From Gelidibacter japonicus (lineage in GTDB: Bacteria > Bacteroidota > Bacteroidia > Flavobacteriales > Flavobacteriaceae): DNA of 64,000 nucleotides. The notes below the pieces were generated by a model. The model saw nothing but the letters and a program-made list of their open reading frames with translations, was not told the origin of the DNA and did not search any database. Shown here piece by piece: positions 34,709 to 45,363 of the stretch (positions within the stretch are counted from its first letter, which is position 1; every line of letters starts with the position of its first letter). The position numbers and the translations under genes were made by a program. The stretch spans positions 372,001-436,000 of the forward strand of contig NZ_BJKB01000002.1 of the NCBI RefSeq assembly GCF_010725055.1. The letters run 5' to 3'.

Positions 34709-36615
34709 AATTTTGCTTCTTCTATAGTGAGATCACTCGTATACTTTACAATATATACAGCCTCATTATAATAACCACCGTTCAGTTTTTTGGAATATCT
34801 GAATTTGTTTTCAGTATATTGGGTTTCAACTGCATTGGTTGATGCTTTGTACAAATCATCATCAGATGCCAATCGCAATAGAACATCTAAAGTCAGGTCA
34901 AAACCTCTGGCGGCAAATTTATTGGGCTCAATTCCGTATTTACCCTTATACGATTTAACAAAACTATTTTGCTGTTCTGAATTCAAAGTTTTGTTGATAG
35001 ATGGGTAATGGAATTTTAAACTCGCTAAATGGTAATTGGACACATTTGCGCCTTCAAAAGCATCGGTTTTATTGGTAGAAACTAAAATAATATCCTGGTT
35101 CCTGTTGGTCAATCCATTGAGCATACTCGTTACATTTGACACTAACGCTTCATTGGCAGTTTCTAAAAAGACATAATTTTTACCATTAGAAAAAGCACCG
35201 CTTAAATCGGTGGCCATAATATAATACGCATCTCGTCCGCTCTTGTCATCTTTACGAGAGAAGATTTGTTTCGCACTTGGAAACTCAGATTTTAAGCGAT
35301 TACTGATTGCTCTATTTGAATGGTCTGCGATTATTACCACATTAACTTTAAGGGCATCATCTTTCACAAACTGAATGATGGCTTTTTCAAGCATCTCTGG
35401 CTCAGGGATGGTCTGGAAAACATTATCGAACAATTGCTGTGGTTTAGTAATTGGAGAAATAACTGGAACACCATCTTTTTCCAAGGCTCGAGCCACACGG
35501 TCAAAATTATTTTCCATTAAGGGCCCGATTACCGCATCATAATTGGAAAAATCGTTACCATTCAAAATCTTAGTGATTTCAGCGGGTTGATCTTCGGTGT
35601 CAAAAACTTTCAATTTAGTTGAAATGCCGAGCCGTTTTGCCGAATCTATGGCCATTAAAACGCCCGAATGAAAATCAAGAGACACTGATAAACGCCTATC
35701 CGATTTAATCATATCCTTTGCCTCCTGAACCGAATCGGTATCCACTCTACTCAAGCGGAACGGCAACATGACTGCAATTTGCTTGGTTTTGAAATTTCTT
35801 ATATTTTTGGCGAGATTTGTTTTTTCAACTTCTCCAACCACCTCACCAACGGTGACATTATGAGGCACTTTTAAAACCATCCCCTCTTTTAATCCATCAA
35901 TCTTTAATTCGGGGTTAAGTCTTTCCAAATCCTCTTGGGTCAAGCCAAGTTTGATCTTCAATCGGTAATAGCCTTCACTTTTTTGGACCGTGTAATAATT
36001 AAAGTTGTCATCAATAACTTTTTCATCAGTGGTGCTTGGCACATTTATTTCGTCTCCTGGTTGTAAGATCTCGTTCATACCAGGATTCAGTGCTTCCAAT
36101 TCAGCAACCGTAATTCCAAATTTATAAGCCACACGCCATTTCCCTTCTTTAGGCTGCACCTTATAGGTTTTAAGGGTGCTACTTGGCGTTACATTCGAAA
36201 CCACAGTCTTATATTTCGGAATCCTGATCTGATCTCCTTTTCTTAAATTCTCAGAATATAAGCGCTTGTTATGCTTTTTTATATCTTCAATTTCAATGTT
36301 GTATTCCTTTGAAATGCTATATAGTGTTTCCTTGCGTTTTACTTTATGTGAGGTATAACCAATAAGTTCCTTGGTTTCAGTTGCGGCCTCAGACGAGATA
36401 GCAGCGGCATTTGGAATGATCAAAACTGAGTTCAGGGTCAGTTTCTTCTTGGCGTCTGGATTTAAGGCATAAATATCAGAAACGGAAACTTGGTATTTAT
36501 TAGCAATCGACTCTACAGTTTCTCCTTGCTTTACCGTATGCGCTTTAAACTTTTGTGCGTGGGCAAACCAACTGCAAGACAAGGTAATGACACAAATTAA
36601 AATGAGTTTTTTCAT
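34705..36615 (-). CDS. LysM-repeat lipid/peptidoglycan-associated protein with periplasmic-binding-like domain
   Basis: A 636-residue exported protein: signal peptide (1-20), four LysM-type repeats at about 23-67, 88-133, 150-195 and 205-250 (each Y/H-x-V-...-I/L-P), then a type I periplasmic-binding-protein-like domain (about 280-625) resembling the amino-acid-binding/LpoA fold. This combination is common in Bacteroidota and suggests a cell-wall-bound protein that may guide peptidoglycan synthesis or sense a ligand, which is inference. First gene of a four-gene overlapping operon. Confidence 0.85.
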   Translation of the reverse strand: MKKLILICVITLSCSWFAHAQKFKAHTVKQGETVESIANKYQVSVSDIYALNPDAKKKLTLNSVLIIPNAAAISSEAATETKELIGYTSHKVKRKETLYSISKEYNIEIEDIKKHNKRLYSENLRKGDQIRIPKYKTVVSNVTPSSTLKTYKVQPKEGKWRVAYKFGITVAELEALNPGMNEILQPGDEINVPSTTDEKVIDDNFNYYTVQKSEGYYRLKIKLGLTQEDLERLNPELKIDGLKEGMVLKVPHNVTVGEVVGEVEKTNLAKNIRNFKTKQIAVMLPFRLSRVDTDSVQEAKDMIKSDRRLSVSLDFHSGVLMAIDSAKRLGISTKLKVFDTEDQPAEITKILNGNDFSNYDAVIGPLMENNFDRVARALEKDGVPVISPITKPQQLFDNVFQTIPEPEMLEKAIIQFVKDDALKVNVVIIADHSNRAISNRLKSEFPSAKQIFSRKDDKSGRDAYYIMATDLSGAFSNGKNYVFLETANEALVSNVTSMLNGLTNRNQDIILVSTNKTDAFEGANVSNYHLASLKFHYPSINKTLNSEQQNSFVKSYKGKYGIEPNKFAARGFDLTLDVLLRLASDDDLYKASTNAVETQYTENKFRYSKKLNGGYYNEAVYIVKYTSDLTIEEAKL

Positions 36616-36669
36616 GTTTTATTTATATGTAATTGACTGAAAACTGCGGCTGAAAACTTGCACCCCTCG

Positions 36670-38205
36670 TTATTCCCATTCAATAGTTGCTGGCGGTTTA
36701 GAACTAATGTCATAGACTACTCTATTAACGCCTTTTACTTTATTTATTATTTCATTGGATGTGTTTTGTAAAAATTCATACGGTAAATTCACCCAATCTG
36801 CAGTCATACCATCTGTACTTTCTACCGCTCTTAAGGCGACGCATTTTTCGTATGTACGCTCATCACCCATCACTCCCACACTATTTACAGGCAACAAGAT
36901 TGCTCCTGCCTGCCATACTTTATCGTATAAATTCCACGATTTAAGATTGTTGATAAAAACAGCATCCACTTCTTGTAGGATTCGTACTTTTTCGGCAGTA
37001 ATATCACCTAAAATACGAATGGCCAACCCAGGACCTGGAAACGGATGACGTCCTAAGATACCTTCGTCCATGTTCATAGAAGCACCTACACGTCTCACTT
37101 CATCCTTGAACAGAGCCTTTAATGGCTCAACTATTTTAAGTTTCATAAAATCAGGCAAACCTCCAACATTATGATGGCTTTTAATAGTAGCACTTGGACC
37201 TCCCGTGGCAGAAACGCTTTCAATTACATCTGGATAAATTGTGCCTTGTGCCAACCATTTCACATCTTCAATTTGATGCGCTTCATCATCAAAAACCTCA
37301 ATGAACACACGACCGATAGCTTTACGTTTCAACTCCGGATCGCTCACTCCTGCAAGAGCATCCAAAAAACGTGCCGAAGCATCAACCCCTTTTACATTAA
37401 GTCCCATACCCTCATATTGGGTAAGGACACTTTCAAATTCGTTTTTACGAAGTAATCCATTGTTTACAAAAATGCAATAGAGATTTTTGCCAATGGCTTT
37501 ATGAAGTAAAATAGCAGCAACTGAAGAGTCCACTCCACCTGATAAACCCAAGACAACTTTGTCGTTACCAATTTGTTCACGTAAAGCTTCAACCGTTTCT
37601 TCGACAAAAGATTGTGGAGTCCAATCCTGATTAACTTTTGCAATATGAACCAAAAAGTTCTCCAAAAGTTGCTTTCCATCCGTTGAATGATACACTTCAG
37701 GATGGAATTGAATGCCGTAAGTCTGCTCTCCTTCGATAATGAATGCCGCATTTTCTACATCTTTAGTACTAGCAATCAACAATCCGTTCGTAGGCAGTTT
37801 TTTTATGGTATCGCTATGGCTCATCCACACTTGGCTCCCAGTATCGATATGATTGAATAAAGGTTCCTTTACTTTAATATAAGATAAATTCGTCCTTCCA
37901 TATTCACGTGAATCGGATGGCGCCACCAATCCTCCAGAAAAATGGGACAAATATTGGGCGCCATAACATATGCCGAGCAATGGCATATGCCCTCTGATTT
38001 TTGACAAATCTGGATGGGGCGCATTCTCTGCTCTTACAGATGATGGACCTCCAGATAAAATAACCGCTTTAAAGCTTTCTATTTCTGTTGGAATTTTATT
38101 GAATGGATGGATCTCACAATATATATTGAGTTCTCTAACTCGTCTCGCAATCAGCTGGGTGTACTGCGAACCGAAATCTAAAATAAGGACTTTGTTATGT
38201 TGCAT
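36670..38205 (-). CDS. guaA: GMP synthase (glutamine-hydrolysing)
   Basis: Makes GMP from XMP, glutamine and ATP. The start at 38205 ([17 protein letters not shown]) gives 511 residues; an in-frame ATG at 38274 is upstream of the TATTTTTG element at 38209-38216 and so unlikely. The amidotransferase cysteine is C80 in LLGICYGAQ; its His/Glu pair is in QFHPEVYHS. The PP-loop SGGVDSS (about 222-228) and C-terminal dimer domain ending PPATIEWE complete the enzyme. Confidence 0.97.
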   Translation of the reverse strand: MQHNKVLILDFGSQYTQLIARRVRELNIYCEIHPFNKIPTEIESFKAVILSGGPSSVRAENAPHPDLSKIRGHMPLLGICYGAQYLSHFSGGLVAPSDSREYGRTNLSYIKVKEPLFNHIDTGSQVWMSHSDTIKKLPTNGLLIASTKDVENAAFIIEGEQTYGIQFHPEVYHSTDGKQLLENFLVHIAKVNQDWTPQSFVEETVEALREQIGNDKVVLGLSGGVDSSVAAILLHKAIGKNLYCIFVNNGLLRKNEFESVLTQYEGMGLNVKGVDASARFLDALAGVSDPELKRKAIGRVFIEVFDDEAHQIEDVKWLAQGTIYPDVIESVSATGGPSATIKSHHNVGGLPDFMKLKIVEPLKALFKDEVRRVGASMNMDEGILGRHPFPGPGLAIRILGDITAEKVRILQEVDAVFINNLKSWNLYDKVWQAGAILLPVNSVGVMGDERTYEKCVALRAVESTDGMTADWVNLPYEFLQNTSNEIINKVKGVNRVVYDISSKPPATIEWE

Positions 38206-38208
38206 GCG

Positions 38209-38216
38209 CAAAAATA
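38209..38216 (-). promoter_or_regulatory. -7 element abutting the guaA start (TATTTTTG)
   Basis: Exact TAnnTTTG match on the minus strand with only 3 bases to the ATG at 38205; the message would be leaderless if this promoter is used. Confidence 0.4.
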
Positions 38217-38369
38217 AGGATTGATTTTCAGATTTACGATTTAGCAGTGATGAAAATTGTAAAATAATGAGCAAATTTCAAGAAGATGTCATCCTTTCAA
38301 AGAGGCTACAATCTTCATCAAAAAAGATTTATTTTCAGTTTTTTAAAACGTCCATTTACATTCTAATTC

Positions 38370-39749
38370 TCAAATCATGGATTCCAAAATCATCTCAATA
38401 TCCCTTTCTGTGGTATCAGGATTGATAAAACAAAACCGTGAAACCGTTTCATAGGTATCTCCATTTTTCCATTTTGTAGGGGTGACCAAAGCAAAGCCTT
38501 TGCGATGATTTTCATAAGTCCATTCTGTATAATCTTCGGGTTGCCAACCTTTTCTTCGGTACAACACACACGACAAACTTGGTTCTCTCACCAACTCCAA
38601 ATTGGGGTGGGCTTCAATCATTCTTCCGGCAATTTGTGCGAGTTCAATACCGCGTTCCACCGCTTCCTTGTACCGATCCGTGCCATGGGTTGCCAATGAA
38701 AACCACAATGGTAATCCGCGTACACGACGGGTCAACTGTATCTGATAATCTGTAGGGTTAAAACCATGTGCGCCTTCATCCTTAAAAATATCCAAATAGG
38801 ATCCTTGTTGGGAATGGGCATTCTTTGCCAATTCGGGCTTTTTATAAATCACGGCGCCGCAATCGTAAGGTGAGAACATCCATTTGTGAGGGTCGATGGT
38901 AACACTATCTGCCTTTCCGATCCCATTAAACAAATGGCGGACTGAATCTGCAACCAAAGCACCACCACCGTAGGCAGCATCCACATGAAACCATAAGTTT
39001 TCCTGCTCGCAAACCGAAGCAATATCATCCAAATCATCAATGATACCTGCATTGGTTGTACCCGCCGTTGCGACCACAGCAAAAAGACATTTTCGCTCAT
39101 GCTCGGTCAGGCCACGGATGGCCAATCTTAGATCCTCACCCGTTAATCGCTCTTCAGAATCGACCAAAAGGATATCGACATCAGCCACCTTTGCCATTGC
39201 TTTGATGGATGAATGCGCGCCAATGGAGGTAATGATCAATCCCTTTTCTCTTTGAAATTCTGGATTTTCACGCCAATGCTCTCTAGCCGTTACAATAGCG
39301 GATAAATTGGCCGCCGTTCCTCCGCTCGTAAATACGCCAAACGCACCTTCGGGCATTCCTGTAAGAGATACAATCCACTTCATGGCTTCATTTTCACAAA
39401 AAATGCCACCTGCACCTTCCATCCAGTAAGCACCATGTATACTTGATGCCGAAGTCACCAAATCGAACATAATGGCTGCTTTTGTGGGTGAAGCAGGCAC
39501 AAAGGCAAGATTTCGAGGGTGATCTACAGGCACATTTGCCGTTGCTAAATGGTCCTTCCATAAATTAAACGCATATTCACCTCCAATCCCTTTGGCCGTT
39601 ATGGTTTCTCCAACCAAATTTTTGAGTTCCTCTTCTTTTTTGGGTTTGCCAATTATATGTTCAGTAGCAGAGACTCGTCCAATGACATATTTCATGATAT
39701 CCAGGGTCATCTCAATGAGGTTCAAATCAATTTTGTGCATACTTTTCAT
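38370..39749 (-). CDS. Pyridoxal-phosphate-dependent group II amino acid decarboxylase
   Basis: A 459-residue PLP enzyme of the DDC/glutamate-decarboxylase group; Met4 (39740) is a possible alternative start. The PLP lysine is in TIDPHKWMF (about residue 290), the cofactor-binding Asp/Ala in HVDAAYGG (about 254-261), and the phosphate cup in TSGGTAANLSA (about 142-152). The substrate could be tyrosine, tryptophan, aspartate or diaminobutyrate and cannot be read from sequence. It starts 10 bases after the bshC stop, so the two are co-transcribed; a decarboxylase could in principle act on a cysteine adduct, but this is speculation. Confidence 0.88.
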   Translation of the reverse strand: MKSMHKIDLNLIEMTLDIMKYVIGRVSATEHIIGKPKKEEELKNLVGETITAKGIGGEYAFNLWKDHLATANVPVDHPRNLAFVPASPTKAAIMFDLVTSASSIHGAYWMEGAGGIFCENEAMKWIVSLTGMPEGAFGVFTSGGTAANLSAIVTAREHWRENPEFQREKGLIITSIGAHSSIKAMAKVADVDILLVDSEERLTGEDLRLAIRGLTEHERKCLFAVVATAGTTNAGIIDDLDDIASVCEQENLWFHVDAAYGGGALVADSVRHLFNGIGKADSVTIDPHKWMFSPYDCGAVIYKKPELAKNAHSQQGSYLDIFKDEGAHGFNPTDYQIQLTRRVRGLPLWFSLATHGTDRYKEAVERGIELAQIAGRMIEAHPNLELVREPSLSCVLYRRKGWQPEDYTEWTYENHRKGFALVTPTKWKNGDTYETVSRFCFINPDTTERDIEMILESMI

Positions 39750-39759
39750 AGCTCCAGAT

Positions 39760-41370
39760 TTATTGATTTGAAATATCCAAGATTAAAAATTCAGCTTTTA
39801 AAGGTTCTAAGTTTTCAATTAAACTCTGAATGATTCCTTCACCATATTCCAAATAAAATTCCGAAATATTTAGATATCGTTCCTGGAGACTTTGCCGTGG
39901 GAACAATTCATCCTGAAGGGTTTTAACACGTTCCAAGACATCCTCCATTTTTCGTTTTTGGGCTTTTAGCAGACGTTTCTCAAGATTCTCCAAGCCTTTA
40001 ATTTGTTTGACCTCTTGTGCCGCAACCGCGCCCCTAAAGGATTTATCGGTTTGCTCTGCCAAATCATATAGATCCTCAAATTGTTTTTGAAGATGTTCTT
40101 TCTGTGGAGTAAAATCGATTTTAATATCGGAAATAGACTTGGTGACCTTGGACATCAAATCATTCTGGTTTAAAAATAGATCAGCAAAAGAAACATTCAA
40201 CTTACTAAGTTTTTCTTTCTGCTTTTCTGTGACAAGCAGTACCGAATTCCGAAGCAATAACATTGGAAAAGTTACCTCCTGTGCTTCAAAATTAGACTTC
40301 AATTGTAACCAATATGCCAACTCCCCACCACCTCCGATATAACAAAGATTGGGCAAAACAATTTCTTGATACATGGGGCGCAGGATAACATTAGGGCTAA
40401 ATCGCTCTGGGTGTTCGTTCACCTCAGTAAGTAATTCATCTTTAGTCCAGCGAATATCTGTATCCAAGACGCTATAGACGCCTTCGTTTTCCAAAATCCG
40501 TTCCCGTAAATTTTTATTGAGATAAAATAAATTTATTTCTCTGGGATTGACCTGTATTTTATAATTGGAAGGCAATGCATTGATGGCCTGATTCGTTTTG
40601 GACACTTTTTCGAATGCCGTTTGCTCGATCAATTCTTGAGCAATATAGGGCAGATACATTTTTTTTAATATGGGATCATTTCCATCCAAAATGACCAAAC
40701 CGTAAACAGAGAACAGCTTATTGACCAAAAATCGGGTTGCTTCTGTTAAATTGTCATGATCCAGATAAGCTTGTTGAAATAGTTTTTTTAAGGATTTTGC
40801 ATTTTCACTTTTGTCCAACTGAGCAGCGAATACCTCATACACATGATCTAAGCCTTTTAAATCCAATTCACCCACAGCACCAGAAGCCTTTCTATTCCAT
40901 TGTACTTTTTTCCCCTTAAAATTAAAAAAGTTGATTTCCTCAAAATCGTGGTCTTCAGTGGCCATCCAAAAGATTGGCACAAAATTAAAATGGGGGTAGG
41001 CCGCTTTTAATTCCTTACATAGATTAATTGTAGAAACAATTTTATAGAAAAAATACAAGGGGCCCGTAAACAAATTCAGTTGATGCCCCGTAGTCACCGT
41101 AAAGGTTGTACCGTGTTTTAAAAGATCAATATTAGTGAGGGTAATGGAAGAAATACTCAAATTCTCATACTGCTGCATGAGTACTTTTACCAAATCAGAT
41201 CGATGGTTCTTATTATAATTTATTTGCTTTTCTTCAATCTGCTTTTCAAAGTTTTCAAGTTTTGGAAATCGATTATAGAATGGTTTGAGATATTCCCTTT
41301 CATCTAAATAATCGCAAATCAAAGAGGAAAAATAATTGGTGTCCTTAAATGGGATATAATGGGTTGGCAT
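39760..41370 (-). CDS. bshC: Bacillithiol biosynthesis cysteine-adding enzyme BshC
   Basis: Adds cysteine to glucosaminyl malate to finish bacillithiol, a low-molecular-weight thiol used in place of glutathione. The 536-residue length is typical. Visible family blocks are VTTGHQLNLFTGPLYFFYKI (about 93-112), FWMATEDHDFEEINFF (about 132-147) and NLCYIGGGGELAYWLQLK (about 344-361), with a coiled-coil stretch near 450-500. bshA and bshB are not in the window, as is common. Confidence 0.93.
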   Translation of the reverse strand: MPTHYIPFKDTNYFSSLICDYLDEREYLKPFYNRFPKLENFEKQIEEKQINYNKNHRSDLVKVLMQQYENLSISSITLTNIDLLKHGTTFTVTTGHQLNLFTGPLYFFYKIVSTINLCKELKAAYPHFNFVPIFWMATEDHDFEEINFFNFKGKKVQWNRKASGAVGELDLKGLDHVYEVFAAQLDKSENAKSLKKLFQQAYLDHDNLTEATRFLVNKLFSVYGLVILDGNDPILKKMYLPYIAQELIEQTAFEKVSKTNQAINALPSNYKIQVNPREINLFYLNKNLRERILENEGVYSVLDTDIRWTKDELLTEVNEHPERFSPNVILRPMYQEIVLPNLCYIGGGGELAYWLQLKSNFEAQEVTFPMLLLRNSVLLVTEKQKEKLSKLNVSFADLFLNQNDLMSKVTKSISDIKIDFTPQKEHLQKQFEDLYDLAEQTDKSFRGAVAAQEVKQIKGLENLEKRLLKAQKRKMEDVLERVKTLQDELFPRQSLQERYLNISEFYLEYGEGIIQSLIENLEPLKAEFLILDISNQ

Positions 41371-41453
41371 ATTTGAATTTAAAATTGATTTGTAAAGATA
41401 ATGCTCTTAACTTTTTTTGAGTACTAAATTAAAGTTAATTCACTTTGGCTTCC

Positions 41454-41461
41454 TATCTTTA
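41454..41461 (+). promoter_or_regulatory. Near-consensus -7 element of the M14 peptidase promoter (TATCTTTA)
   Basis: One mismatch from TAnnTTTG (A for the final G), 29 bases upstream of the ATG at 41491. The divergent bshC gene has the same one-mismatch element on the other strand near 41390. Confidence 0.3.
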
Positions 41462-41490
41462 CTCAACTAATTATACTACATCTCTTCATT

Positions 41491-43977
41491 ATGCATAAAA
41501 TATCCCTTTTCCTCTTTGTCCTTTTGAGTCCAATTTTTGTATCACAAGCGCAACACCTCCAATCGCCATCAGAGTTTCTCGGTTATGAATTGGGAACTGA
41601 GTTTTCAAGACACCATCAAGTGGTGGACTATTTTAAAATGGTAGCGGCCCAAATGCCCAATCAAGTGAAACTTGAAAAATATGGGGAGACTTATGAAAGA
41701 CGACCGCTTTATACTGCGATTATATCTTCCGAGGAAAACATAAAGAATCTTGAAACCATCAGACAAAACCACTTAAGAAATGCAGGGATTGTCAATGGGA
41801 ATTCAACCTCCAATGACATTGTCGTGGTATGGTTGAGCTATAATGTTCATGGCAATGAGGCGTCAAGCACGGAAGCGTCAATGAAAACCATATTCACCTT
41901 ATTGACAGAAAAACAAGAATGGCTAAAAAACACGGTGGTTATCATTGATCCTTGTTTAAATCCTGATGGTCGTGACCGCTACGTCAATTGGTACAATCAA
42001 ACAAAAAGCACCCCATATAATATTGATCAACAAGCCAGCGAACAGAATGAGCCTTGGCCAAGAGGAAGGGCCAACCATTATCTGTTTGACCTGAACAGAG
42101 ATTGGGTTTGGGCAAGTCAAAAAGAAACACAGGCACTCTTAAAAGTCTATAATAAGTGGTTGCCTCAAATTCATGTCGATTTTCACGAACAGGGCATCAA
42201 TGATCCGTATTATTTTGCGCCAGCTGCCGAACCTTTTCACGACATCATTACCGATTGGCAACGCGATTTCCAGACGCAGATTGGAGAAAATCACGCCAAA
42301 TACTTTGATGCCAAAGGTTGGCTGTACTTTACACAAGAGCGGTTTGATTTGCTTTACCCAAGTTATGGCGATACTTACCCGACCTATATGGGTGCCATCG
42401 GAATGACCTATGAGCAAAGTGGCCAATCAGGATTGGGCGTTTTGAATGATGAAGGCGATATCCTAACCTTAGTAGACCGCCTGGAACATCATTGCACTAC
42501 GGGTTTATCAACGGTAGAAATGGCTTCAAAAAATGCAGAAAAACTAAATACCGAATTCAAAAAGTTCTTCGCCAATAAAAATGTTAAGTATAAAAGCTAT
42601 GTGATGCGTGGTTCGGCAGATAAAATTAACGGATTAAAAGAGCTATTGGACCAACATGAAATCATTTACGGGGCCGCGGCATCAGGAAAAATTACTGGCT
42701 ACAGTTATAAGGACGGTAAAACGGGCAGTCGTAATGCAAATTCAGAAGACTTGGTGGTCAGCGCCCTTCAGCCAAAAGGCCAAATGGTGCAGGTATTATT
42801 TGAACCACACACACAATTGGCAGATTCAATTACTTACGACATTACCGCTTGGAGTTTACCTTATGCCTATGGATTGGATGCTATGGCGAGCTCCAATTTA
42901 GTCGCAACTACAGTTGTTGGAAAAACTCCAGAATTAAACACAAAAAACACCAATGCCGTCGCGTACGTCTCCAAATGGGACCATATGAAAGATGCCGAGT
43001 TTTTAGCCGAATTATTAAAACAAAACATTAAAATACGCTTCACAGAAAAGCCTCTAACCACCAGAAACTCAGAATCATTTAATAGAGGAGCATTGATAAT
43101 TATACGAGGTGACAATAAAAAAGTAGAAAATTTTGATGACCTAGTAATCGCCGCTGCAAATAAACATAAGAGAAAAGTGGTTCCCGTTTTAAGTGGATTT
43201 TCGAAAACAGGACCCGATTTTGGTTCGCCAGATGTGAAGTTGGTCAATAAACATAATATTGCAGTACTCTCCGGCAATTACACCTCATCTTTAGGTTATG
43301 GCGAAGTGTGGCATTTCTTTGAGCAACAATTGCATTACCCTATAACATCAATAAATACCAATGATTTTGCCAGAACCAATCTCGATAAATATACGGTATT
43401 GGTGATTCCAAACGGATCTTATGGAAAACTCTTCAATGAAGCCAACATGGAAAAACTTCAAAATTGGGTCAAAAAAGGAGGAAAGGTGATTGCGATAGAT
43501 GGAGCTTTAAACATTTTCGCAGACCATAAAGATTTTGATTTAAAGAAAAACAAACCTAAAGATACCACCTCAGTAAAGAACAACCTCGTTCCTTATGCAG
43601 AACGAGAGCGTGACAATACCAATGATTTGATTACTGGAACCATTTTTAAAACGGAGATAGACAACACGCATCCGATGGCTTTTGGATATGATCAAAACTA
43701 TTTTACTTTAAAATCGGGAACTTCGGCTTACAGTTTATTGGAGAAAGGCTACAATGTTGGCCATTTAGGTGTAAACCCAAAGAAAATATCTGGATTTGCA
43801 GGAAAAAACACCTTGGAAAATCTTGAGAATTCTTTGGTTTTCGGTGAGGAACGCCTCGGTAAGGGAAGTATGATTTACATGGCAGATAATATCCTTTTCA
43901 GGAATTTTTGGGAAAATGGCAAATTATTTTTTGTCAATGCCATTTTCTTTGTAAACAATAATGCCTTCGAACAGTAG
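41491..43977 (+). CDS. M14 family zinc carboxypeptidase, exported
   Basis: An 828-residue secreted or periplasmic protein with signal peptide (1-21, ending SQAQ). The catalytic domain occupies roughly 25-350: zinc ligands H120 and E123 in YNVHGNEASS, a ...FDLNRDW block (about 193-199), H228/H232 in HVDFHEQG as third-ligand region, and the base Glu in TYEQSGQSG (about 306). The C-terminal half (about 400-828) includes a Rossmann-like domain (VIAIDGAL, about 660). Large M14 proteins of this design are widespread in Bacteroidota, probably trimming extracellular peptides. Confidence 0.9.
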   Translation: MHKISLFLFVLLSPIFVSQAQHLQSPSEFLGYELGTEFSRHHQVVDYFKMVAAQMPNQVKLEKYGETYERRPLYTAIISSEENIKNLETIRQNHLRNAGIVNGNSTSNDIVVVWLSYNVHGNEASSTEASMKTIFTLLTEKQEWLKNTVVIIDPCLNPDGRDRYVNWYNQTKSTPYNIDQQASEQNEPWPRGRANHYLFDLNRDWVWASQKETQALLKVYNKWLPQIHVDFHEQGINDPYYFAPAAEPFHDIITDWQRDFQTQIGENHAKYFDAKGWLYFTQERFDLLYPSYGDTYPTYMGAIGMTYEQSGQSGLGVLNDEGDILTLVDRLEHHCTTGLSTVEMASKNAEKLNTEFKKFFANKNVKYKSYVMRGSADKINGLKELLDQHEIIYGAAASGKITGYSYKDGKTGSRNANSEDLVVSALQPKGQMVQVLFEPHTQLADSITYDITAWSLPYAYGLDAMASSNLVATTVVGKTPELNTKNTNAVAYVSKWDHMKDAEFLAELLKQNIKIRFTEKPLTTRNSESFNRGALIIIRGDNKKVENFDDLVIAAANKHKRKVVPVLSGFSKTGPDFGSPDVKLVNKHNIAVLSGNYTSSLGYGEVWHFFEQQLHYPITSINTNDFARTNLDKYTVLVIPNGSYGKLFNEANMEKLQNWVKKGGKVIAIDGALNIFADHKDFDLKKNKPKDTTSVKNNLVPYAERERDNTNDLITGTIFKTEIDNTHPMAFGYDQNYFTLKSGTSAYSLLEKGYNVGHLGVNPKKISGFAGKNTLENLENSLVFGEERLGKGSMIYMADNILFRNFWENGKLFFVNAIFFVNNNAFEQ

Positions 43978-44052
43978 AACACTAAAATTAACAGTTAAAG
44001 CCATTTGCACGTCTGTTTTATTTCGTATTTTAATAACAAAAACTAACAGATT

Positions 44053-45363
44053 ATGAAAACAAAACTCAATTTCGTTTTCCTCGCATATAAAAATTATCTG
44101 CTATGTATGGTATTTATTGTTTCTGGTGGGATGGAAATGTTCGCATTCAATTTTTTCCAAGAGCAACAAATAGTACAAACATTTTCTGAATTTAAAGGAA
44201 CGGTTATTGACAGCAAATCCAAAGCACCTTTATCCTTTGCTACTTTAATCGTTGATGGAACTAATATCAGCACAATAACCAATTCTGAGGGCGAATTTTT
44301 ATTAAAAGTTCCCAAAACCATGGTCGATAACACCATCAGTATCTCTTTTTTGGGATATCAAGTCAAGACCATTCCCCTTTCTAATTTAAATGGCGACGAT
44401 ATTCAAATCTTATTGGACGAAGCGGCAATGGAACTTTCGGAAGTTAAAATAAATGTCCCAAAGGATGCATACACCCTAGTAAAAGCAGCATTGGATAAAA
44501 AAAGTGACCATTTCCTCACTGAAGAAACCATAATGACCGCATTTTATAGAGAGACCATTAAGAAAAGACGTCGCAACGCATCCCTATCTGAAGCCGTAGT
44601 AGAAATTTACCGAGAGCCCTACGCCTCCTCTAAATCAGATAAAATCAAACTTATCAAAGCTAGAAAAAGCACCGATTATAATCGGTTGGACACGCTAGCC
44701 CTAAAATTAGAAGGCGGTCCGTTTAGCGCACTTTACGCAGATGTGATCAAATATCCGCAGTATATATTTTCTGAAAACGATTTCAGCAATTATGAGTTTT
44801 CTTTTGATAAATCTACTGAAATCAATAACCGTAGTGTATATGTGGTAAAATTCAAGCCCCATGAAAACATTGTTATACCGATGCATTACGGCAAACTTTA
44901 TATTGATGCTGAAACTTTTTCACTGGTTAGCGCTATCTACAATTTGAATGTTGAAAATCGTGAAATGGCGGCAAAAATGTTTGTTAGAAAGAAACCGAAT
45001 AGAGTTACTGTTTATCCAACAGAAGCAGCCTATCGTGTGGATTATAGAAACCATAACGGTAAGTGGCACTACGGATATAGCAACCTCCAATTAACATTTA
45101 AAGTGATCTGGAGAGGACGTTTATTTAACAACGTTTACACATTAAACAGTGAAATGGCCATTACCGATTGGGCAAAGAATTTGGGAGATTCCTTCACTCG
45201 AAAAGAAACCTTGCGACCTACGGTTATTTTAAGTGATGAAGCCTCTGGTTTTTCTGACCCTGATTTTTGGGGAGAATACAACATTATTGAACCCGAGAAA
45301 TCTATTGAATCTGCCATCGATAAAATCAACCGACAAATGGAGAGAAGAAAAGGGAATGAGTAA
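44053..45363 (+). CDS. Envelope protein with carboxypeptidase regulatory-like domain
   Basis: A 436-residue protein with a hydrophobic export segment (about 14-30). Residues about 47-125 form the CarboxypepD_reg-like sandwich (FKGTVIDSKSKAPLSFATLI ... SISFLGYQVKT), followed by LSEVKINVPKDAYTLVKAAL and a strand-rich DUF5686/outer-membrane-like body ending without a full barrel. It begins 75 bases after the M14 gene. The role is unknown; a surface protein that works with TonB receptors is a guess. Confidence 0.72.
   Translation: MKTKLNFVFLAYKNYLLCMVFIVSGGMEMFAFNFFQEQQIVQTFSEFKGTVIDSKSKAPLSFATLIVDGTNISTITNSEGEFLLKVPKTMVDNTISISFLGYQVKTIPLSNLNGDDIQILLDEAAMELSEVKINVPKDAYTLVKAALDKKSDHFLTEETIMTAFYRETIKKRRRNASLSEAVVEIYREPYASSKSDKIKLIKARKSTDYNRLDTLALKLEGGPFSALYADVIKYPQYIFSENDFSNYEFSFDKSTEINNRSVYVVKFKPHENIVIPMHYGKLYIDAETFSLVSAIYNLNVENREMAAKMFVRKKPNRVTVYPTEAAYRVDYRNHNGKWHYGYSNLQLTFKVIWRGRLFNNVYTLNSEMAITDWAKNLGDSFTRKETLRPTVILSDEASGFSDPDFWGEYNIIEPEKSIESAIDKINRQMERRKGNE

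Noticed and set aside
36670-38274. Longer GuaA with 23 extra N-terminal residues
   Set aside because: The extra start lies upstream of the likely -7 element and GuaA proteins normally begin near [14 protein letters not shown].
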